The notes: generated by a model not told the origin, from the letters alone. 64,000 nucleotides of DNA from Bacteroidales bacterium (GCA_017616655.1 JAFZXU010000017.1:1-64000); one strand, 5' to 3'; shown: positions 8,718 through 18,521, counted from the first letter of the stretch. Translations and numbers: made by a program.

Positions 8718-10081
8718 AGGAGTGTTCTTGGATCTGTGACACATCCGGTTACGGCTGCGGCCGCCGCGGTCAGGGGACTTGCCAGCAGGGTGCGCGAAAG
8801 CGGCCCCTGACGCCCCTCGAAGTTGCGGTTGCTGGTGGAGACGGCATACTTCCCGGCAGGGACCTTGTCGTCGTTCATCGCCAGGCAGGCGGAGCAGCCG
8901 GGCTGGCGGATCTCGAATCCCGCCTCGGCAAGCTCCCTGTCAAGCCCTTCGGCCTCTATCTGGCGGCTTACCGCCCAGGAGCCGGGAACGAGCCAGGCTG
9001 TGGCCCCGTCTGCCTTGCGGCGTCCCTTAACGAGGGAGGCGAAGGCGCGAAAATCCTCGATGCGGCCGTTGGTGCAGGCGCCGAGGAAGACATAGTCCAC
9101 CGGGTGGCCCAGCAGGGAGTCACCGGCCTCGAATCCCATATAGGAGAGCGACTTGGGATTGGCATCAGCGGGAATCCTGCCGTCGATCGGCATTCCCATT
9201 CCGGGGTTGGTGCCGTAGGTAATCATCGGCTGCACGTCGGCGGCGTCGAACACCACTTCGCGGTCGAATACGGCGTCGTCCCCGCTGCGGAGGGTCTTCC
9301 ACCATTCGACGGCCTTGTCCCACTCCTCCCCCTTCGGGGCGAATTCACGCCCTTTCAGGTAGGCGAAGGTGGTCTCGTCGGGAGCGATGAAGCCGCCGCG
9401 GGCACCCATTTCGATGGAGAGGTTGCTCAGCGTCAGGCGCCCCTCCATCGAGAGGGAGCGGACGGTGGAACCGCGGTACTCCACGAAATAGCCCGTCGCG
9501 CCGCTGGTGGTAAGTTTCATCATAAGGTAGAGCGCCAGGTCCTTGGCGGTGACGCCCTTGCCCAGTTCACCCTCTATCCTGATGCTCATCGTCCTGGGCT
9601 TCTTCTGCAGTATGCACTGGGAAGCCAGGACCATCTCCACCTCGGAAGTGCCGATGCCGAATGCCACCGCACCCATCGCGCCGTGCGTGGAGGTGTGCGA
9701 GTCGCCGCAGACTATCGTCATTCCGGGCAGGGAAAGCCCCTTCTCGGGTCCCACCACGTGGATTATGCCGTTGTCGGGGCTCATCATCCCGTAGTAGGTC
9801 AGGCCGAACTCTTTGGCGTTGCGCTCCAGGGCGTCAACCTGCGCCTTCGAGACCGGGTCGGCGATGGGCTTGTCCTGGTCGTGGGTCGGGGTGTTGTGGT
9901 CGGGCATGCAGAAGATGCGTTCCGGCCGCAGGCAGCGGATGCCGCGCTCGCGCAGGCCGTCGAAAGCCTGGGGCGAAGTGACCTCGTGGCAGTAGAGCCG
10001 GTCGATATAGACCTGCTGAGGGCCGTCGGGAAGGTCACTCACCACGTGGGCGTCCCATATCTTGTCGAAAAGAGTATTCAT
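8714..10081 (-). CDS. leuC: 3-isopropylmalate dehydratase large subunit
   Basis: 455 aa aconitase-family subunit carrying the [4Fe-4S] cluster. The three cluster cysteines are seen in [13 protein letters not shown] (first) and [10 protein letters not shown] (second and third). [21 protein letters not shown] is the conserved substrate-binding stretch near residue 130. It works with LeuD in the leucine pathway. The start ([14 protein letters not shown]) is standard for the family and lies 3 nt after the leuA stop. Confidence 0.96.
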   Translation of the reverse strand: MNTLFDKIWDAHVVSDLPDGPQQVYIDRLYCHEVTSPQAFDGLRERGIRCLRPERIFCMPDHNTPTHDQDKPIADPVSKAQVDALERNAKEFGLTYYGMMSPDNGIIHVVGPEKGLSLPGMTIVCGDSHTSTHGAMGAVAFGIGTSEVEMVLASQCILQKKPRTMSIRIEGELGKGVTAKDLALYLMMKLTTSGATGYFVEYRGSTVRSLSMEGRLTLSNLSIEMGARGGFIAPDETTFAYLKGREFAPKGEEWDKAVEWWKTLRSGDDAVFDREVVFDAADVQPMITYGTNPGMGMPIDGRIPADANPKSLSYMGFEAGDSLLGHPVDYVFLGACTNGRIEDFRAFASLVKGRRKADGATAWLVPGSWAVSRQIEAEGLDRELAEAGFEIRQPGCSACLAMNDDKVPAGKYAVSTSNRNFEGRQGPLSRTLLASPLTAAAAAVTGCVTDPRTLL

Positions 10082-10084
10082 CCC

Positions 10085-11578
10085 TTAGAACTTGTTGATG
10101 CAGTCGATATATGCCTCGACCGACGCCGTCACGATGTCGGTATTGGCGCCGAAGCCGTAATAGAGCTTGCCTTCGTGCTCCACCTGCATGTGGACCTTGC
10201 CGACGTCGTTGGAGCCGCGGGTGATGTTCTGGATAGTGAACTCCTTGAGCACCATCTGGCGCTTGACGATCGTCTTGAGGGCGTTGATGGCGGCGTCCAC
10301 GGGGCCGTTTCCGGCCGATGCGGCCTCGAACTTCTCCCCGGCTATATCGAGTATCACGCTTGCCACCGGCCTCACTCCGAGACCGGCTGTCACCTGAAGA
10401 TAGTCGAGCTTGATATGGTGGTTGGCGGTACGGTCCGCTCCCGCGAGAACGAGGAGGTCGTCGTCGTTGATCTCCTTCTTCTTGTCGGCCAGTTTGAGGA
10501 AGTCGTTGTAGAGACTGTCGAGCTTTTCGTCGGTAAGTTCCACTCCGAGGGCCTCCAGACGGGTCTTAATGGCTGCATGGCCGCTGCGGGCGGTCAGTAC
10601 GATGGAGTTGCCGTCGAGACCGATGTCCTTGGGATCGATGATCTCGTAGGTGGTCATATTCTTTATTACTCCGTCCTGGTGGATGCCGGAGGAGTGGGCA
10701 AACGCGTTGCGTCCCACGATGGCCTTGTTGGCCTGCACCGGCATATTCATGAGGCTGGAGACCATGCGGCTCATCGGATAGATGCGGGTCGTATTGATAT
10801 TGGTGTCGAGGGCTATGTCCTTGTGGCATTTGAGGATCATGGCGACCTCCTCGAGGGAGGTATTGCCGGCCCTCTCTCCCACTCCGTTTACGGTCACCTC
10901 GACCTGGCGGGCGCCGTTGAGGATGCCGGCCATGGTGTTGGCGGTGGCCATTCCCAGATCGTTGTGGCAGTGGGTGGAGATTCTCGCCTTGTCGATGCCG
11001 TCCACGTGCTCCACCAGGTAGCGGATCTTGGCTCCGTACTCTTCGGGGAGGCAGTAGCCGGTTGTGTCCGGGATGTTGACCACCGTAGCGCCGGCCTTGA
11101 TGACGGCCTCGATCACGCGCGCCAGATATTCGTTCTCTGTCCTTCCCGCATCCTCGGCATAGAACTCCACGTCGTCCACGAAGCGGCGGGCGTATTTGAC
11201 AGCCTTCACGGCACGCTCGATGATCTCTTCGCGGTTGGAGTTGAACTTGTACTTGATATGCGTGTCGGAAGTTCCTATTCCGGTATGGATGCGCTTGTGC
11301 TTGGCGTAACGGAGGGATTCCACCGCCACGTCGATATCCTTTTCCACGGCGCGCGTAAGGGCGCATACCGTCGGCCAGGTCACGGCCTTGGAGATTTCCA
11401 CCACCGAGTTGAAATCGCCCGGGCTGGAGATGGGAAAGCCGGCCTCGATCACATCCACGCCGAGTTCCTCAAGCCCTTTGGCCACCTGGATCTTCTCAAC
11501 CGTGTTGAGCTGGCAGCCGGGGACCTGTTCTCCGTCGCGGAGAGTGGTGTCGAATATGTAAATCCTGTCGTCTTTCAT
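10085..11578 (-). CDS. leuA: 2-isopropylmalate synthase
   Basis: 497 aa, full length for LeuA type 1. It condenses acetyl-CoA with 2-oxoisovalerate, the committed leucine step. Marks: [14 protein letters not shown] at residues 8-21, [14 protein letters not shown] with the metal-binding His pair, [15 protein letters not shown], and a C-terminal regulatory domain (from about residue 380) that in the family binds leucine for feedback inhibition. Compared with its 511-aa paralogue further down the operon it is closer to canonical LeuA. It starts 21 nt after ilvC. Confidence 0.95.
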   Translation of the reverse strand: MKDDRIYIFDTTLRDGEQVPGCQLNTVEKIQVAKGLEELGVDVIEAGFPISSPGDFNSVVEISKAVTWPTVCALTRAVEKDIDVAVESLRYAKHKRIHTGIGTSDTHIKYKFNSNREEIIERAVKAVKYARRFVDDVEFYAEDAGRTENEYLARVIEAVIKAGATVVNIPDTTGYCLPEEYGAKIRYLVEHVDGIDKARISTHCHNDLGMATANTMAGILNGARQVEVTVNGVGERAGNTSLEEVAMILKCHKDIALDTNINTTRIYPMSRMVSSLMNMPVQANKAIVGRNAFAHSSGIHQDGVIKNMTTYEIIDPKDIGLDGNSIVLTARSGHAAIKTRLEALGVELTDEKLDSLYNDFLKLADKKKEINDDDLLVLAGADRTANHHIKLDYLQVTAGLGVRPVASVILDIAGEKFEAASAGNGPVDAAINALKTIVKRQMVLKEFTIQNITRGSNDVGKVHMQVEHEGKLYYGFGANTDIVTASVEAYIDCINKF

Positions 11579-11599
11579 ACTTTGAATGCTGGTTGTCGA

Positions 11600-12655
11600 C
11601 TATTTGCTCTTCGGAGCATTCTCGGGACGGAGTGCGCGCACGGTCTCCGCGGTACGCCACATCTCGCTCTCGCGGAGCGCCTTGAGTTCCTTCTCGAGTC
11701 CCTCGCGGTAGTCGGGCTTGCTGTTGGCGTCGATTGAGATCTGGGCCTCCTTACCGCATTTGACGCTCGCATAGAGTTTCTCCATCACGGGCTTGATGGC
11801 GTCGTGGAAAGGACCCATCCAGTCGAGCGCGCCGCGCTGAGCGGTGGTCGAGCAGTTTGCGTACATCCAGTCCATACCCTTTGCCGCGAAGAGCGGCATA
11901 AGGCTCTGGGTGAGCTCCTCTACGGTCTCGTTGAAGGCCTCGGAGGGAGTGTGGCCGTTCTCGCGCAGGACTTCGAACTGCGCGAGCAGCAGTCCCTGGA
12001 TAGCGCCCATCAGTGAGCCGCGCTCACCGGTGAGGTCGGAAACCGCCTCGCGCTGGAAAGTAGTCTCGAAGAGGTATCCCGAGCCGATTCCGATACCGAT
12101 TGCCAGCGTGGTCTCGAGCGCCTTGCCAGTATAGTCCTGATAGACGGCATAGGATGAGTTGATGCCCCTGCCTTCGAGATAGAGTGAACGGACGGTGGTG
12201 CCGGAGCCCTTGGGAGCCACCATTATGACATCCACATCCTTGGGCGGCACGCAGCCGGTGCGGTCGCTCCAGGTGATGGCGAATCCGTGTGAGAAATAGA
12301 GGGTCTTGCCGGGGGTGAGATACTTCTTGATCTCGGGCCATACCGACATTACAGCCGCATCGGAGAGCAGGCACATCACGATGTCGCCCTTGGCGCAGGC
12401 CTCCTCGATTCCGAAGAGGGTCTCGCCGGGTACCCAGCCGTCGCGGACAGCCTTGTCATAGCTGCGTCCGGGGCGCTGTCCGACAATCACCTTAAATCCG
12501 TTGTCGCGCAGGTTGAGCGACTGTCCGGGGCCCTGCACGCCGTAGCCGATGACGGCGAGGGTCTTGTCTTTCAAGATTTCACGGGCTTTTTCGAGGGTGA
12601 ATTCCTCACGGGTCGCGACGTTTTCCTCTACGCCGCCGAAATTCATTTTTGCCAT
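11600..12655 (-). CDS. ilvC: Ketol-acid reductoisomerase
   Basis: 351 aa class I KARI. It isomerises and reduces acetolactate and acetohydroxybutyrate with NAD(P)H and Mg2+. The Rossmann loop AVIGYGVQGPGQSLNLRDNG lies near residue 34, followed by the cofactor-selecting stretch VIVGQRPGRSYD. The C-terminal knotted domain carries the metal ligands in SDLTGERGSLMG and the FNETVEELT helix. The loop reads GYGVQGPG rather than the common GYGSQGHA, a variant known in Bacteroidota forms. A 22-nt spacer separates it from ilvN. Confidence 0.95.
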   Translation of the reverse strand: MAKMNFGGVEENVATREEFTLEKAREILKDKTLAVIGYGVQGPGQSLNLRDNGFKVIVGQRPGRSYDKAVRDGWVPGETLFGIEEACAKGDIVMCLLSDAAVMSVWPEIKKYLTPGKTLYFSHGFAITWSDRTGCVPPKDVDVIMVAPKGSGTTVRSLYLEGRGINSSYAVYQDYTGKALETTLAIGIGIGSGYLFETTFQREAVSDLTGERGSLMGAIQGLLLAQFEVLRENGHTPSEAFNETVEELTQSLMPLFAAKGMDWMYANCSTTAQRGALDWMGPFHDAIKPVMEKLYASVKCGKEAQISIDANSKPDYREGLEKELKALRESEMWRTAETVRALRPENAPKSK

Positions 12656-12677
12656 AGTTTTTCTCTTTTTGATATTA

Positions 12678-13010
12678 TTATTTATTCTCTTTTTCTTCTC
12701 TCTTGCGGAGTATCTCCTTCACCTCTTCGACCTCCTTCTTGGAGCGTTGGGTGTCAAGTTCATAATAGGCCTTGATGACATCCACCTTCTTCTCGATCTG
12801 GAGTACCGCCTGGCGTATCAGCTCCGGAGAGGCCCAGGCGTATATCTTGATCTTGAAGACCCCTTCGATTGCCGAAGGATAGCACAGGAGTTTCTCTATA
12901 TCGAGGCTTCGCCGTGCGAAGATGCCGGATATGGAATAGAGCAGACCGAGCGAATCCTCGGTATAAGCCGTCACCTCATAAAGGTTTTCGTTTTCGCCGT
13001 GTGTTTTCAT
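12678..13010 (-). CDS. ilvN: Acetolactate synthase regulatory (small) subunit
   Basis: 110 aa with a single ACT domain at residues 9-78 (YEVTAYTEDSLGLLYSISG, then the RRSLDIEKL helix). This subunit binds the large subunit and confers feedback control by branched-chain amino acids. It is shorter than proteobacterial IlvH (about 160 aa), lacking the second half, and ends in a strongly charged helix (KKEVEEVKEILRKREEK) that is likely coiled. The ATG overlaps the ilvB stop as ATGA. Confidence 0.9.
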   Translation of the reverse strand: MKTHGENENLYEVTAYTEDSLGLLYSISGIFARRSLDIEKLLCYPSAIEGVFKIKIYAWASPELIRQAVLQIEKKVDVIKAYYELDTQRSKKEVEEVKEILRKREEKENK

Positions 13011-14728
13011 ATCCAGTCGGTTTCGTTCAACATTATCTGGTTAACGCTCTTTCCCGGAGGGATCATCGGGAAGACATTCGCCGCCTCGGCCACGTGTACG
13101 TCGAGGATGAAGGCGCCTTCGGTTTCGAACATCTCCTGCACCGCCGAGTCGAGTTCGGAACGCTCCTCGACGCGCCGGTAGGCGATGCCGTATGCCGCTG
13201 CGATGGCGGCATAGTCGGGATTCTGCATGCGGGTGAAACTGTAACGGCGGTCGAAGAAGAGCTCCTGCCACTGGCGGACGTTGCCGAGCCAGTTGTTGTC
13301 TATCAGGACTATCTTCACTCCCGTCCCCTCCTGCATTATGGTGCCGAGCTCCTGTATAGTCATCTGGAAGCCGCCGTCGCCCACGAAGAGGCAGACCTCC
13401 CTTTCGGGATCGGCTATCTTGGCGCCGATTGCGGCTGGAAGGCCGAATCCCATCGTACCCAGTCCGCCTGAGGTTATCATGCTCCGGTTCCTGTGGAAGC
13501 GGGAGTAACGGGCCGCAGTCATCTGGTGCTGTCCCACGTCGGTGACTATCACCGCCTTGCCTTCGCAGGCCTTCGAGACCGCAGCCACCACTTCGCCCTG
13601 CTTCAGCGGGCCGCCTTCGGGATAAAGCTCCGGATCGATCACCTTGTGCTTCTCCACGGAGGCCTCCATTATGGGCTGCATCATCCATTCCGGACGGCTA
13701 GCCTCGCGGATTTTCTTCGTAAGTTCGGTGAGGACATATTTCGCATCTCCCAAAACGGGGAGATCCACCTTTACGAGTTTGTCGAGCTCTGCGGCGTCTA
13801 TATCTATATGTATCTTCTTCGCCTGGCGGGCATAGGATTCGAGGGTACCGGTGACGCGGTCGTCGAATCGCATACCTACCGCTATCAGGAGGTCGCACTG
13901 CTGGGTCATGATATTGGGGGCCAGGTTGCCGTGCATTCCAACCATTCCGATGTAATGGGGGTCGTCGCTGTCGAGGCAGCTCAGGCCGAGCAGTGTGGAG
14001 CCGGCGGGAATATCCCCCTTTGAGAGGAATTCCGAGAGTTCCTTTTCGGCGCCGGAGAGCATCACGCCGTGGCCGAAGACCACAAGCGGCTTCTCGGCGG
14101 CATCTATCATAGCCGCAGCGCGGTCGAGTACGGACTCCTCCGGAACCGGGCAGGGATCGTAACTGCGTATGAAACTGCAGGTCGCAGGTATGTACTCCGC
14201 GATGCCGTTCTGCGCATCCTTGGTCATATCCAGCACCACCGGACCGGGACGACCCGTGGAGGCGATGTAGAAGGCGCGGGCCACCGACTGGGCCACATCC
14301 GCTGCGCTGCGGATCTGATGGTTCCACTTGCTGATAGGCGCCGTCAGGCCGATGTAGTCGGTCTCCTGGAAGGCATCCGTACCGAGGGCGGCGTTGCCGA
14401 CCTGGCCTGCGATGACCACCAGCGGGGTGGAGTCGATCAGGGCGTCGGCTATGCCTGTTACGGCATTTGTGGCGCCGGGGCCAGAGGTGAGCATCACCAC
14501 GCCGGGAGCCCCCTTGATGCGGGCATATCCCTGGGCGGCGTGGACCGCCCCCTGCTCGTGACGCACCAGGATATGGCGCAGACGGTCCTGATAATCATAC
14601 AGCTTGTCATAGACAGGCATTATCTGCCCTCCGGGATAGCCGAAAATGGTATCGGCCCCTTGGGCAATGATGGATTCGAGCAGGATCTCGCCTCCTGTCA
14701 TCATTCTCTTTTCTTCTGCCATAGTCAC
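13007..14728 (-). CDS. ilvB: Acetolactate synthase large (catalytic) subunit
   Basis: 573 aa ThDP enzyme that makes acetolactate or acetohydroxybutyrate. Marks: [30 protein letters not shown] with the catalytic Glu, the FAD-binding middle domain, and [15 protein letters not shown]...NNWLG, the ThDP/Mg motif near residue 430. The first codon is GTG at 14728, overlapping the ilvD stop as GTGA; an ATG two codons later (14722) is an equally possible start. Downstream it is coupled to ilvN by a 4-nt overlap. Confidence 0.96.
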   Translation of the reverse strand: MTMAEEKRMMTGGEILLESIIAQGADTIFGYPGGQIMPVYDKLYDYQDRLRHILVRHEQGAVHAAQGYARIKGAPGVVMLTSGPGATNAVTGIADALIDSTPLVVIAGQVGNAALGTDAFQETDYIGLTAPISKWNHQIRSAADVAQSVARAFYIASTGRPGPVVLDMTKDAQNGIAEYIPATCSFIRSYDPCPVPEESVLDRAAAMIDAAEKPLVVFGHGVMLSGAEKELSEFLSKGDIPAGSTLLGLSCLDSDDPHYIGMVGMHGNLAPNIMTQQCDLLIAVGMRFDDRVTGTLESYARQAKKIHIDIDAAELDKLVKVDLPVLGDAKYVLTELTKKIREASRPEWMMQPIMEASVEKHKVIDPELYPEGGPLKQGEVVAAVSKACEGKAVIVTDVGQHQMTAARYSRFHRNRSMITSGGLGTMGFGLPAAIGAKIADPEREVCLFVGDGGFQMTIQELGTIMQEGTGVKIVLIDNNWLGNVRQWQELFFDRRYSFTRMQNPDYAAIAAAYGIAYRRVEERSELDSAVQEMFETEGAFILDVHVAEAANVFPMIPPGKSVNQIMLNETDWI

Positions 14729-16554
14729 TCCTCCACTATTCTGACGCCCCCCTTGTCGGCGGAAGCCACGAGGGATGCGTATGCTTTGAGGCTCGCGCTC
14801 ACCGGGCGTACGCGCACCGGCGGGGTGAATGCCCGGGAGCCCCTCGCCTTCTCATCTTCGCGACGGCGGGAGAGTTCGTCTTCAGAGACGCAAACCTCAA
14901 TCTGCCTTGAGGGTATATCTATTATTATGGTATCGCCGTCCCTGACGAGGGCGATGTTTCCGCCGGATGCCGCTTCGGGGGAGACGTGGCCTATGCTCAG
15001 GCCGGAGGTGCCGCCGCTGAAACGGCCGTCGGTCACCAATGCGCACTCCTTTCCTAGATGGATCGACTTGAGGTAGGAGGTCGGATAGAGCATCTCCTGC
15101 ATTCCGGGGCCGCCCTTGGGGCCTTCATAGTTGATTACCACCACGTCGCCGGCGACGATCTTTCCACCGAGGATGGCGTCGCATGCAGACTCCTGGGAGT
15201 CGAACACCCTTGCGCGCCCCTCGAAGTGCCAGATGGATTCGTCCACGCCTGCGGTCTTGACCACGCAGCCGTCCGGCGCCAGATTGCCCGAAAGGACGCA
15301 GAGGCCGCCGTCCGCCGAGTAGGCGTGGGCCACGTCGCGGATGCAGCCCGCCGCCCTGTCGGAATCGAAGCAGTCGCAATACTCCGACTGGGAGCCCATC
15401 TCGATACTGAAGCGGTTTGCGGGAGCGCTGAGATAGATCCTGCGGGCATCCTCCGAAGGAGCCTGGCAGGTTATGTCATAATGCTTTACGGCATCGCCCA
15501 GGGTCATTCCTTCAACCCTCACGGCGCTGCAGTCGACGAGTCCGGCCTTGGCGAGTTCGCCCATTATGCCGAATACGCCGCCGGCGCGGCCTACGTCGTT
15601 GATATGGTATTTCTGGGTATTGGGGGCCACTTTGCAGAGGCATGGAACCTTCCTCGAAAGGGTGTCTATATCTTCCATCTTGAAGTCTGCGCAGGCTTCG
15701 CGTGCCACCGCAAGCAGATGGAGCACGGTATTGGTGGATCCGCCCATCGCTATGTCAAGCGTCATCGCATTGAGGAAGGCCGTGCGCGAGGCTATGCTTC
15801 GGGGCAGGACGGATACATCATCCTGACCGTAGTATTTATCGGCATTGCGGACTATCACCCTCGCCGCTTCGCGGAGGAGCTCCACCCTTTCAGTATGGGT
15901 AGCCAGGACTGTTCCGTTGCCGGGGAGGGCGAGGCCTATCGCCTCGGTGAGGCAGTTCATCGAGTTGGCGGTGAACATTCCCGAGCAGCAGCCGCAGCCT
16001 GGGCAGCTTGCAGCCTCGATGGCGGCCACATCTTCATCCGAAACCGAGGAGTCGGCCGATTTGACCATCGCGTCGATAAGGTCGAGCCTGCTCTCCCCCA
16101 TCACTCCGGCCTCCATCGGGCCGCCGGAGACGAATACGGTGGGGATGTTGAGCCTCATCGCGGCTATCAGCATTCCGGGAGTGACCTTGTCGCAGTTGCT
16201 TATGCAGACGAGGGCGTCTGCCTTGTGGGCATTGATCATATACTCCACGCTGTCGGCGATGATTTCGCGCGAAGGAAGCGAGTAGAGCATTCCGTCGTGG
16301 CCCATCGCTATGCCGTCGTCGACGGCAATGGTGTCGAATTCAGCGGCGAAGCAGCCGAGTTTCTCAATCTCCTCCTTTACGACCTGGCCCGCATCGTGAA
16401 GATGGGTGTGGCCCGGAACGAACTGGGTGAAGGAGTTTGCTATGGCGATCACGGGGCGGCCGAACTGCCCGGGTTTCATTCCGGCAGCGCGCCACAGGGC
16501 CCTTGCGCCGGCCATCCTGCGCCCCTCCATCGTCTGGATACTTCTCAGTTTCAT
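14725..16554 (-). CDS. ilvD: Dihydroxy-acid dehydratase
   Basis: 609 aa, typical of the long IlvD form, an Fe-S enzyme that dehydrates dihydroxyisovalerate and dihydroxymethylvalerate. Cluster cysteines are visible in [11 protein letters not shown] and [32 protein letters not shown] and [19 protein letters not shown] are family signatures. It is the first structural gene of the operon. Its ribosome entry region (AGGAAC, a few bases before the ATG) directly follows the U-run of the attenuator terminator, so its expression should depend on read-through of that terminator. Confidence 0.97.
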   Translation of the reverse strand: MKLRSIQTMEGRRMAGARALWRAAGMKPGQFGRPVIAIANSFTQFVPGHTHLHDAGQVVKEEIEKLGCFAAEFDTIAVDDGIAMGHDGMLYSLPSREIIADSVEYMINAHKADALVCISNCDKVTPGMLIAAMRLNIPTVFVSGGPMEAGVMGESRLDLIDAMVKSADSSVSDEDVAAIEAASCPGCGCCSGMFTANSMNCLTEAIGLALPGNGTVLATHTERVELLREAARVIVRNADKYYGQDDVSVLPRSIASRTAFLNAMTLDIAMGGSTNTVLHLLAVAREACADFKMEDIDTLSRKVPCLCKVAPNTQKYHINDVGRAGGVFGIMGELAKAGLVDCSAVRVEGMTLGDAVKHYDITCQAPSEDARRIYLSAPANRFSIEMGSQSEYCDCFDSDRAAGCIRDVAHAYSADGGLCVLSGNLAPDGCVVKTAGVDESIWHFEGRARVFDSQESACDAILGGKIVAGDVVVINYEGPKGGPGMQEMLYPTSYLKSIHLGKECALVTDGRFSGGTSGLSIGHVSPEAASGGNIALVRDGDTIIIDIPSRQIEVCVSEDELSRRREDEKARGSRAFTPPVRVRPVSASLKAYASLVASADKGGVRIVEE

Positions 16555-16560
16555 GTTCCT

Positions 16561-16605
16561 AATAAAAATGACGCCCTCAATTCTTCAGATTCGCGGGCGT
16601 CACTT
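16561..16605 (-). terminator. Attenuator terminator ahead of ilvD
   Basis: On the minus strand GACGCCC (16601-16595) pairs with GGGCGTC (16576-16570), extendable outward by A-U/G-U pairs to about 11 bp, with an 18-nt loop. It is followed by an ATTTTTATT run that ends just before the ilvD Shine-Dalgarno-like AGGAAC. It lies between a leader peptide and ilvD and has competing pairings upstream, so it reads as an attenuator rather than an end-of-operon terminator. Confidence 0.85.
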
Positions 16606-16692
16606 AAACTAATTACAATTTAATACTAACAACTCGTGAATCTGCCGTTCAACTAAGCAGAATTACCAGTACGCCAATAAAGGCAAGGATTC
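16586..16692 (-). promoter_or_regulatory. Competing attenuation segments (regions 1, 2 and 3)
   Basis: Three mutually complementary segments are visible on the minus strand. Region 1, GAATCCTTGCC (16692-16682), lies inside the Ile-Leu codons of the leader. Region 2, GGCAGATTCACG (16646-16635), starts 2 nt after the leader stop codon. Region 3, CGCGAATCTG (16595-16586), lies in the terminator loop. Region 2 can pair with region 1 (GAATC/GATTC plus GCC/GGC) or with region 3 (CAGATTC/GAATCTG plus CG/CG). A ribosome at the stop codon would cover region 2 and favour termination; one stalled upstream would leave it free. A weak point is that the 2:3 pairing overlaps the terminator stem by only about one base. 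Confidence 0.7.
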
Positions 16693-16750
16693 CAAGAATC
16701 CCCGATACAGGCAGCAGCGATATGTTGAATGCAGTATTCACGCCAATCAT
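16649..16750 (-). CDS. Branched-chain amino acid leader peptide (attenuator peptide)
   Basis: A 33-codon ORF ATG...TGA between promoter and ilvD. It translates as MIGVNTAFNIS, LLPVSGILGIL, AFIGVLVILLS. Eighteen of 33 residues are Ile, Leu or Val, and the last sixteen codons hold eleven of them, the composition expected of an ilv/leu leader whose ribosome stalls when charged Ile-, Leu- or Val-tRNA is scarce. The stop codon is 4 nt from the antiterminator arm. The peptide has no other evident role, although its hydrophobicity could also be read as a small membrane protein. The ATG lies only about 10 nt after the -7 box, so the transcript would have a very short 5' end. Confidence 0.82.
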   Translation of the reverse strand: MIGVNTAFNISLLPVSGILGILAFIGVLVILLS

Positions 16751-16760
16751 CTTTCGACTG

Positions 16761-16768
16761 CAAATATA
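16761..16768 (-). promoter_or_regulatory. Promoter -7 box of the ilv-leu operon
   Basis: TATATTTG on the minus strand fits the Bacteroidota consensus TAnnTTTG. It lies 10 nt upstream of the leader-peptide ATG and is the only such box between cstA and ilvD. No clear -33 TTTG is visible. Confidence 0.75.
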
Positions 16769-16885
16769 GTAATAATTTGTAACGTTATCCACTTTTCATG
16801 TATTTTTTCGCACCTGTACAGCTATCTACGCCATATCAATAGAATAACGTCATCAGTTTATGCGTCAAAAATCGACACTTATGTA

Positions 16886-16910
16886 ACAATCTTTAACTAC
16901 AATCTTTAAC
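16886..16910. repeat. 12-bp direct repeat in the cstA-ilv intergenic region
   Basis: ACAATCTTTAAC occurs at 16886-16897 and again at 16899-16910, 13 bp apart, upstream of the ilv promoter. It could be an operator or a chance slippage repeat; nothing more can be said. The rest of 16800-16960 is AT-rich with no recognisable gene. Confidence 0.5.
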
Positions 16911-16962
16911 CCGATTTGCATAAAGGCATTAAAAAGATAATGTGTCGACTATTGCTTGATTA

Positions 16963-17065
16963 CATAAGCATCCGGACCGTCATAAGGCGAGCCGGATATG
17001 CCACGGGAGCGTTTTTTTCGCTCCTCGGGGTATATCCCGAGCCCTTGACGGTCCTAACGCTTATG
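16963..17065 (-). other. Large multi-branched inverted-repeat structure at the cstA 3' end
   Basis: Outer arms CATAAGC (16963-16969) and GCTTATG (17059-17065) pair, then a 4-nt mismatch, then GGACCGTCA (16974-16982) pairs with TGACGGTCC (17046-17054). Inside are GGAGCG/CGCTCC around a run of seven T (17006-17024), CTCGGG/CCCGAG (17024-17041) and a weaker GGC/GCC pairing. The outer stem includes the cstA stop codon. No U-run follows on the minus strand, so it is not a standard intrinsic terminator. It may be a 3' UTR stabiliser, a small RNA or a remnant element. Confidence 0.65.
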
Positions 17066-18521
17066 ATTCCTTCCGGATCTTCGGTAGGGCGGTGTAGAAG
17101 AGGGTGAGGCAGAGGGCGGTTACGCCGGATGCGAGCCAGGGGATGGAGGCTTCAGGCATATTGAGCCCTATTTTGGCAGTGCAGATGAAGGTGACGCAGA
17201 CCGCGGTCATAAAGCAGCCGGGAATGAGGGTGATAAGGTAATAGAGCCCCTTGCGGTGCTTTGCCAGGAACACGGTCAGCGCCCAGAAGGTGAAGACAGA
17301 GAGGGTCTGGTTGGCCCAGCCGAAATAGCGCCAGATAATACCGAATCCCTTGGCGTTCAAAATATTGAAGCAGAGCAGCAGGCCGGTGACGGCAAAAATC
17401 GGCAGGCTCACCGCGAGCCTCTTCCCTATCGACTTCTGGTCCAGATGAAGCGCGTCGGCCACGATGAGGCGGGCGGAGCGCAGCGCGGTATCGCCGCTGG
17501 TGATGGGAGCCGCGACCACGCCTAGCAGCACCAGGATGCTGCCGAAAGAGCCGAGCCAGTATTTCGAAACCGTATTCACCACGCCCGGAGCGTCGGATGC
17601 GACGGCATCGGTCAGGACGACGCCCATCTTTTCGGCTCCGCCGGCGAAGAAGAAATAGGATGCCACAGCAGCCCAGATCAGGGCGATAAGGCCCTCGGTG
17701 ATCATCGCTCCGTAGAAAATCGGGCGGCCGAGCTTCTCATTTTTCATGCAGCGGGCCATAAGGGGGGACTGGGTGGCATGGAAGCCGCTCACGGCGCCGC
17801 AGGCCACGGAAATGAAGAGACAGGGGAAGAGACTTCCGCTCTGGGGGGAACGGTTCTGCAGACCGTCCCACACCTCAGGCAAACCGGAAGGGAAACCGGC
17901 CAGCAGGCAGACCATCAGCGAGACGGCCATGAGGATCAGCGCTATGGCGAAGACCGGATAGATGCGCCCGATTATCTTGTCGATAGGCACCAGAGTGGCT
18001 ATAATATAGTAGGCCAGCACCACGAAGACCCAGATAATGACGGCGGTGTTGGTACCACCCGTCATTCCGCCCAGGATCTTGGCTGGGCTGTAAACGAAGA
18101 CAGCACCCACAAGCATCAGCATAAGCACGGAGAAGGCCAGCATCACCGCCTTGGTCCGGTTGCCCAGATAGAAGCCGATTAGGCCGGGGAGCCCCTCTCC
18201 GCCATGCTTCACGGAGAGCATTCCGGAGAGATAATCGTGCACCGCACCGCCGAAGATGCATCCTATCACAATCCACAGATAGCAGGCGGGGCCGAACTGC
18301 GCACCGAGTATGGCGCCGAAGATCGGGCCGGTGCCGGCTATGTTAAGGAGTTGGATCATAAAGACTTTCCAGGTCGGCATCGCGATATAGTCGATGCCGT
18401 CGGCCTTGGAGATTGCCGGAGTGGGGCGGTTCGGGTCGGGACCGAAGACCCGCTCCACGAAGCGGCCGTAAAGCAGATAGCCGATGACCAGAAGCGCTAC
18501 GCTTATGAGAAAAGAGTACAT
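17061..18521 (-). CDS. cstA: Carbon starvation CstA family membrane transporter
   Basis: 486 aa polytopic membrane protein with about 13 hydrophobic segments. The N-terminal YGRFVERVFGPDPNRPTPA, GIDYIAMPTWKVFMIQLLNIAGTGP and GAILGAQFGP segments are characteristic of the CstA/BtsT family of pyruvate and peptide transporters. It is the short form found in many Bacteroidota (E. coli CstA is about 700 aa). It is transcribed away from the M3 peptidase gene. Its stop codon lies inside a strong inverted-repeat structure. No TAnnTTTG box is obvious before its ATG. Confidence 0.9.
   Translation of the reverse strand: MYSFLISVALLVIGYLLYGRFVERVFGPDPNRPTPAISKADGIDYIAMPTWKVFMIQLLNIAGTGPIFGAILGAQFGPACYLWIVIGCIFGGAVHDYLSGMLSVKHGGEGLPGLIGFYLGNRTKAVMLAFSVLMLMLVGAVFVYSPAKILGGMTGGTNTAVIIWVFVVLAYYIIATLVPIDKIIGRIYPVFAIALILMAVSLMVCLLAGFPSGLPEVWDGLQNRSPQSGSLFPCLFISVACGAVSGFHATQSPLMARCMKNEKLGRPIFYGAMITEGLIALIWAAVASYFFFAGGAEKMGVVLTDAVASDAPGVVNTVSKYWLGSFGSILVLLGVVAAPITSGDTALRSARLIVADALHLDQKSIGKRLAVSLPIFAVTGLLLCFNILNAKGFGIIWRYFGWANQTLSVFTFWALTVFLAKHRKGLYYLITLIPGCFMTAVCVTFICTAKIGLNMPEASIPWLASGVTALCLTLFYTALPKIRKES

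Noticed and set aside
9104..11737. 877-codon open frame on the plus strand
   Set aside because: Exactly antisense to leuC and leuA with no promoter or motif. It is a codon-bias shadow.
17006..17024. GGAGCG-T7-CGCTCC hairpin as an intrinsic terminator
   Set aside because: The T run is in the loop, not after the stem, and no U-run follows on either strand. It is better read as part of the larger folded element.
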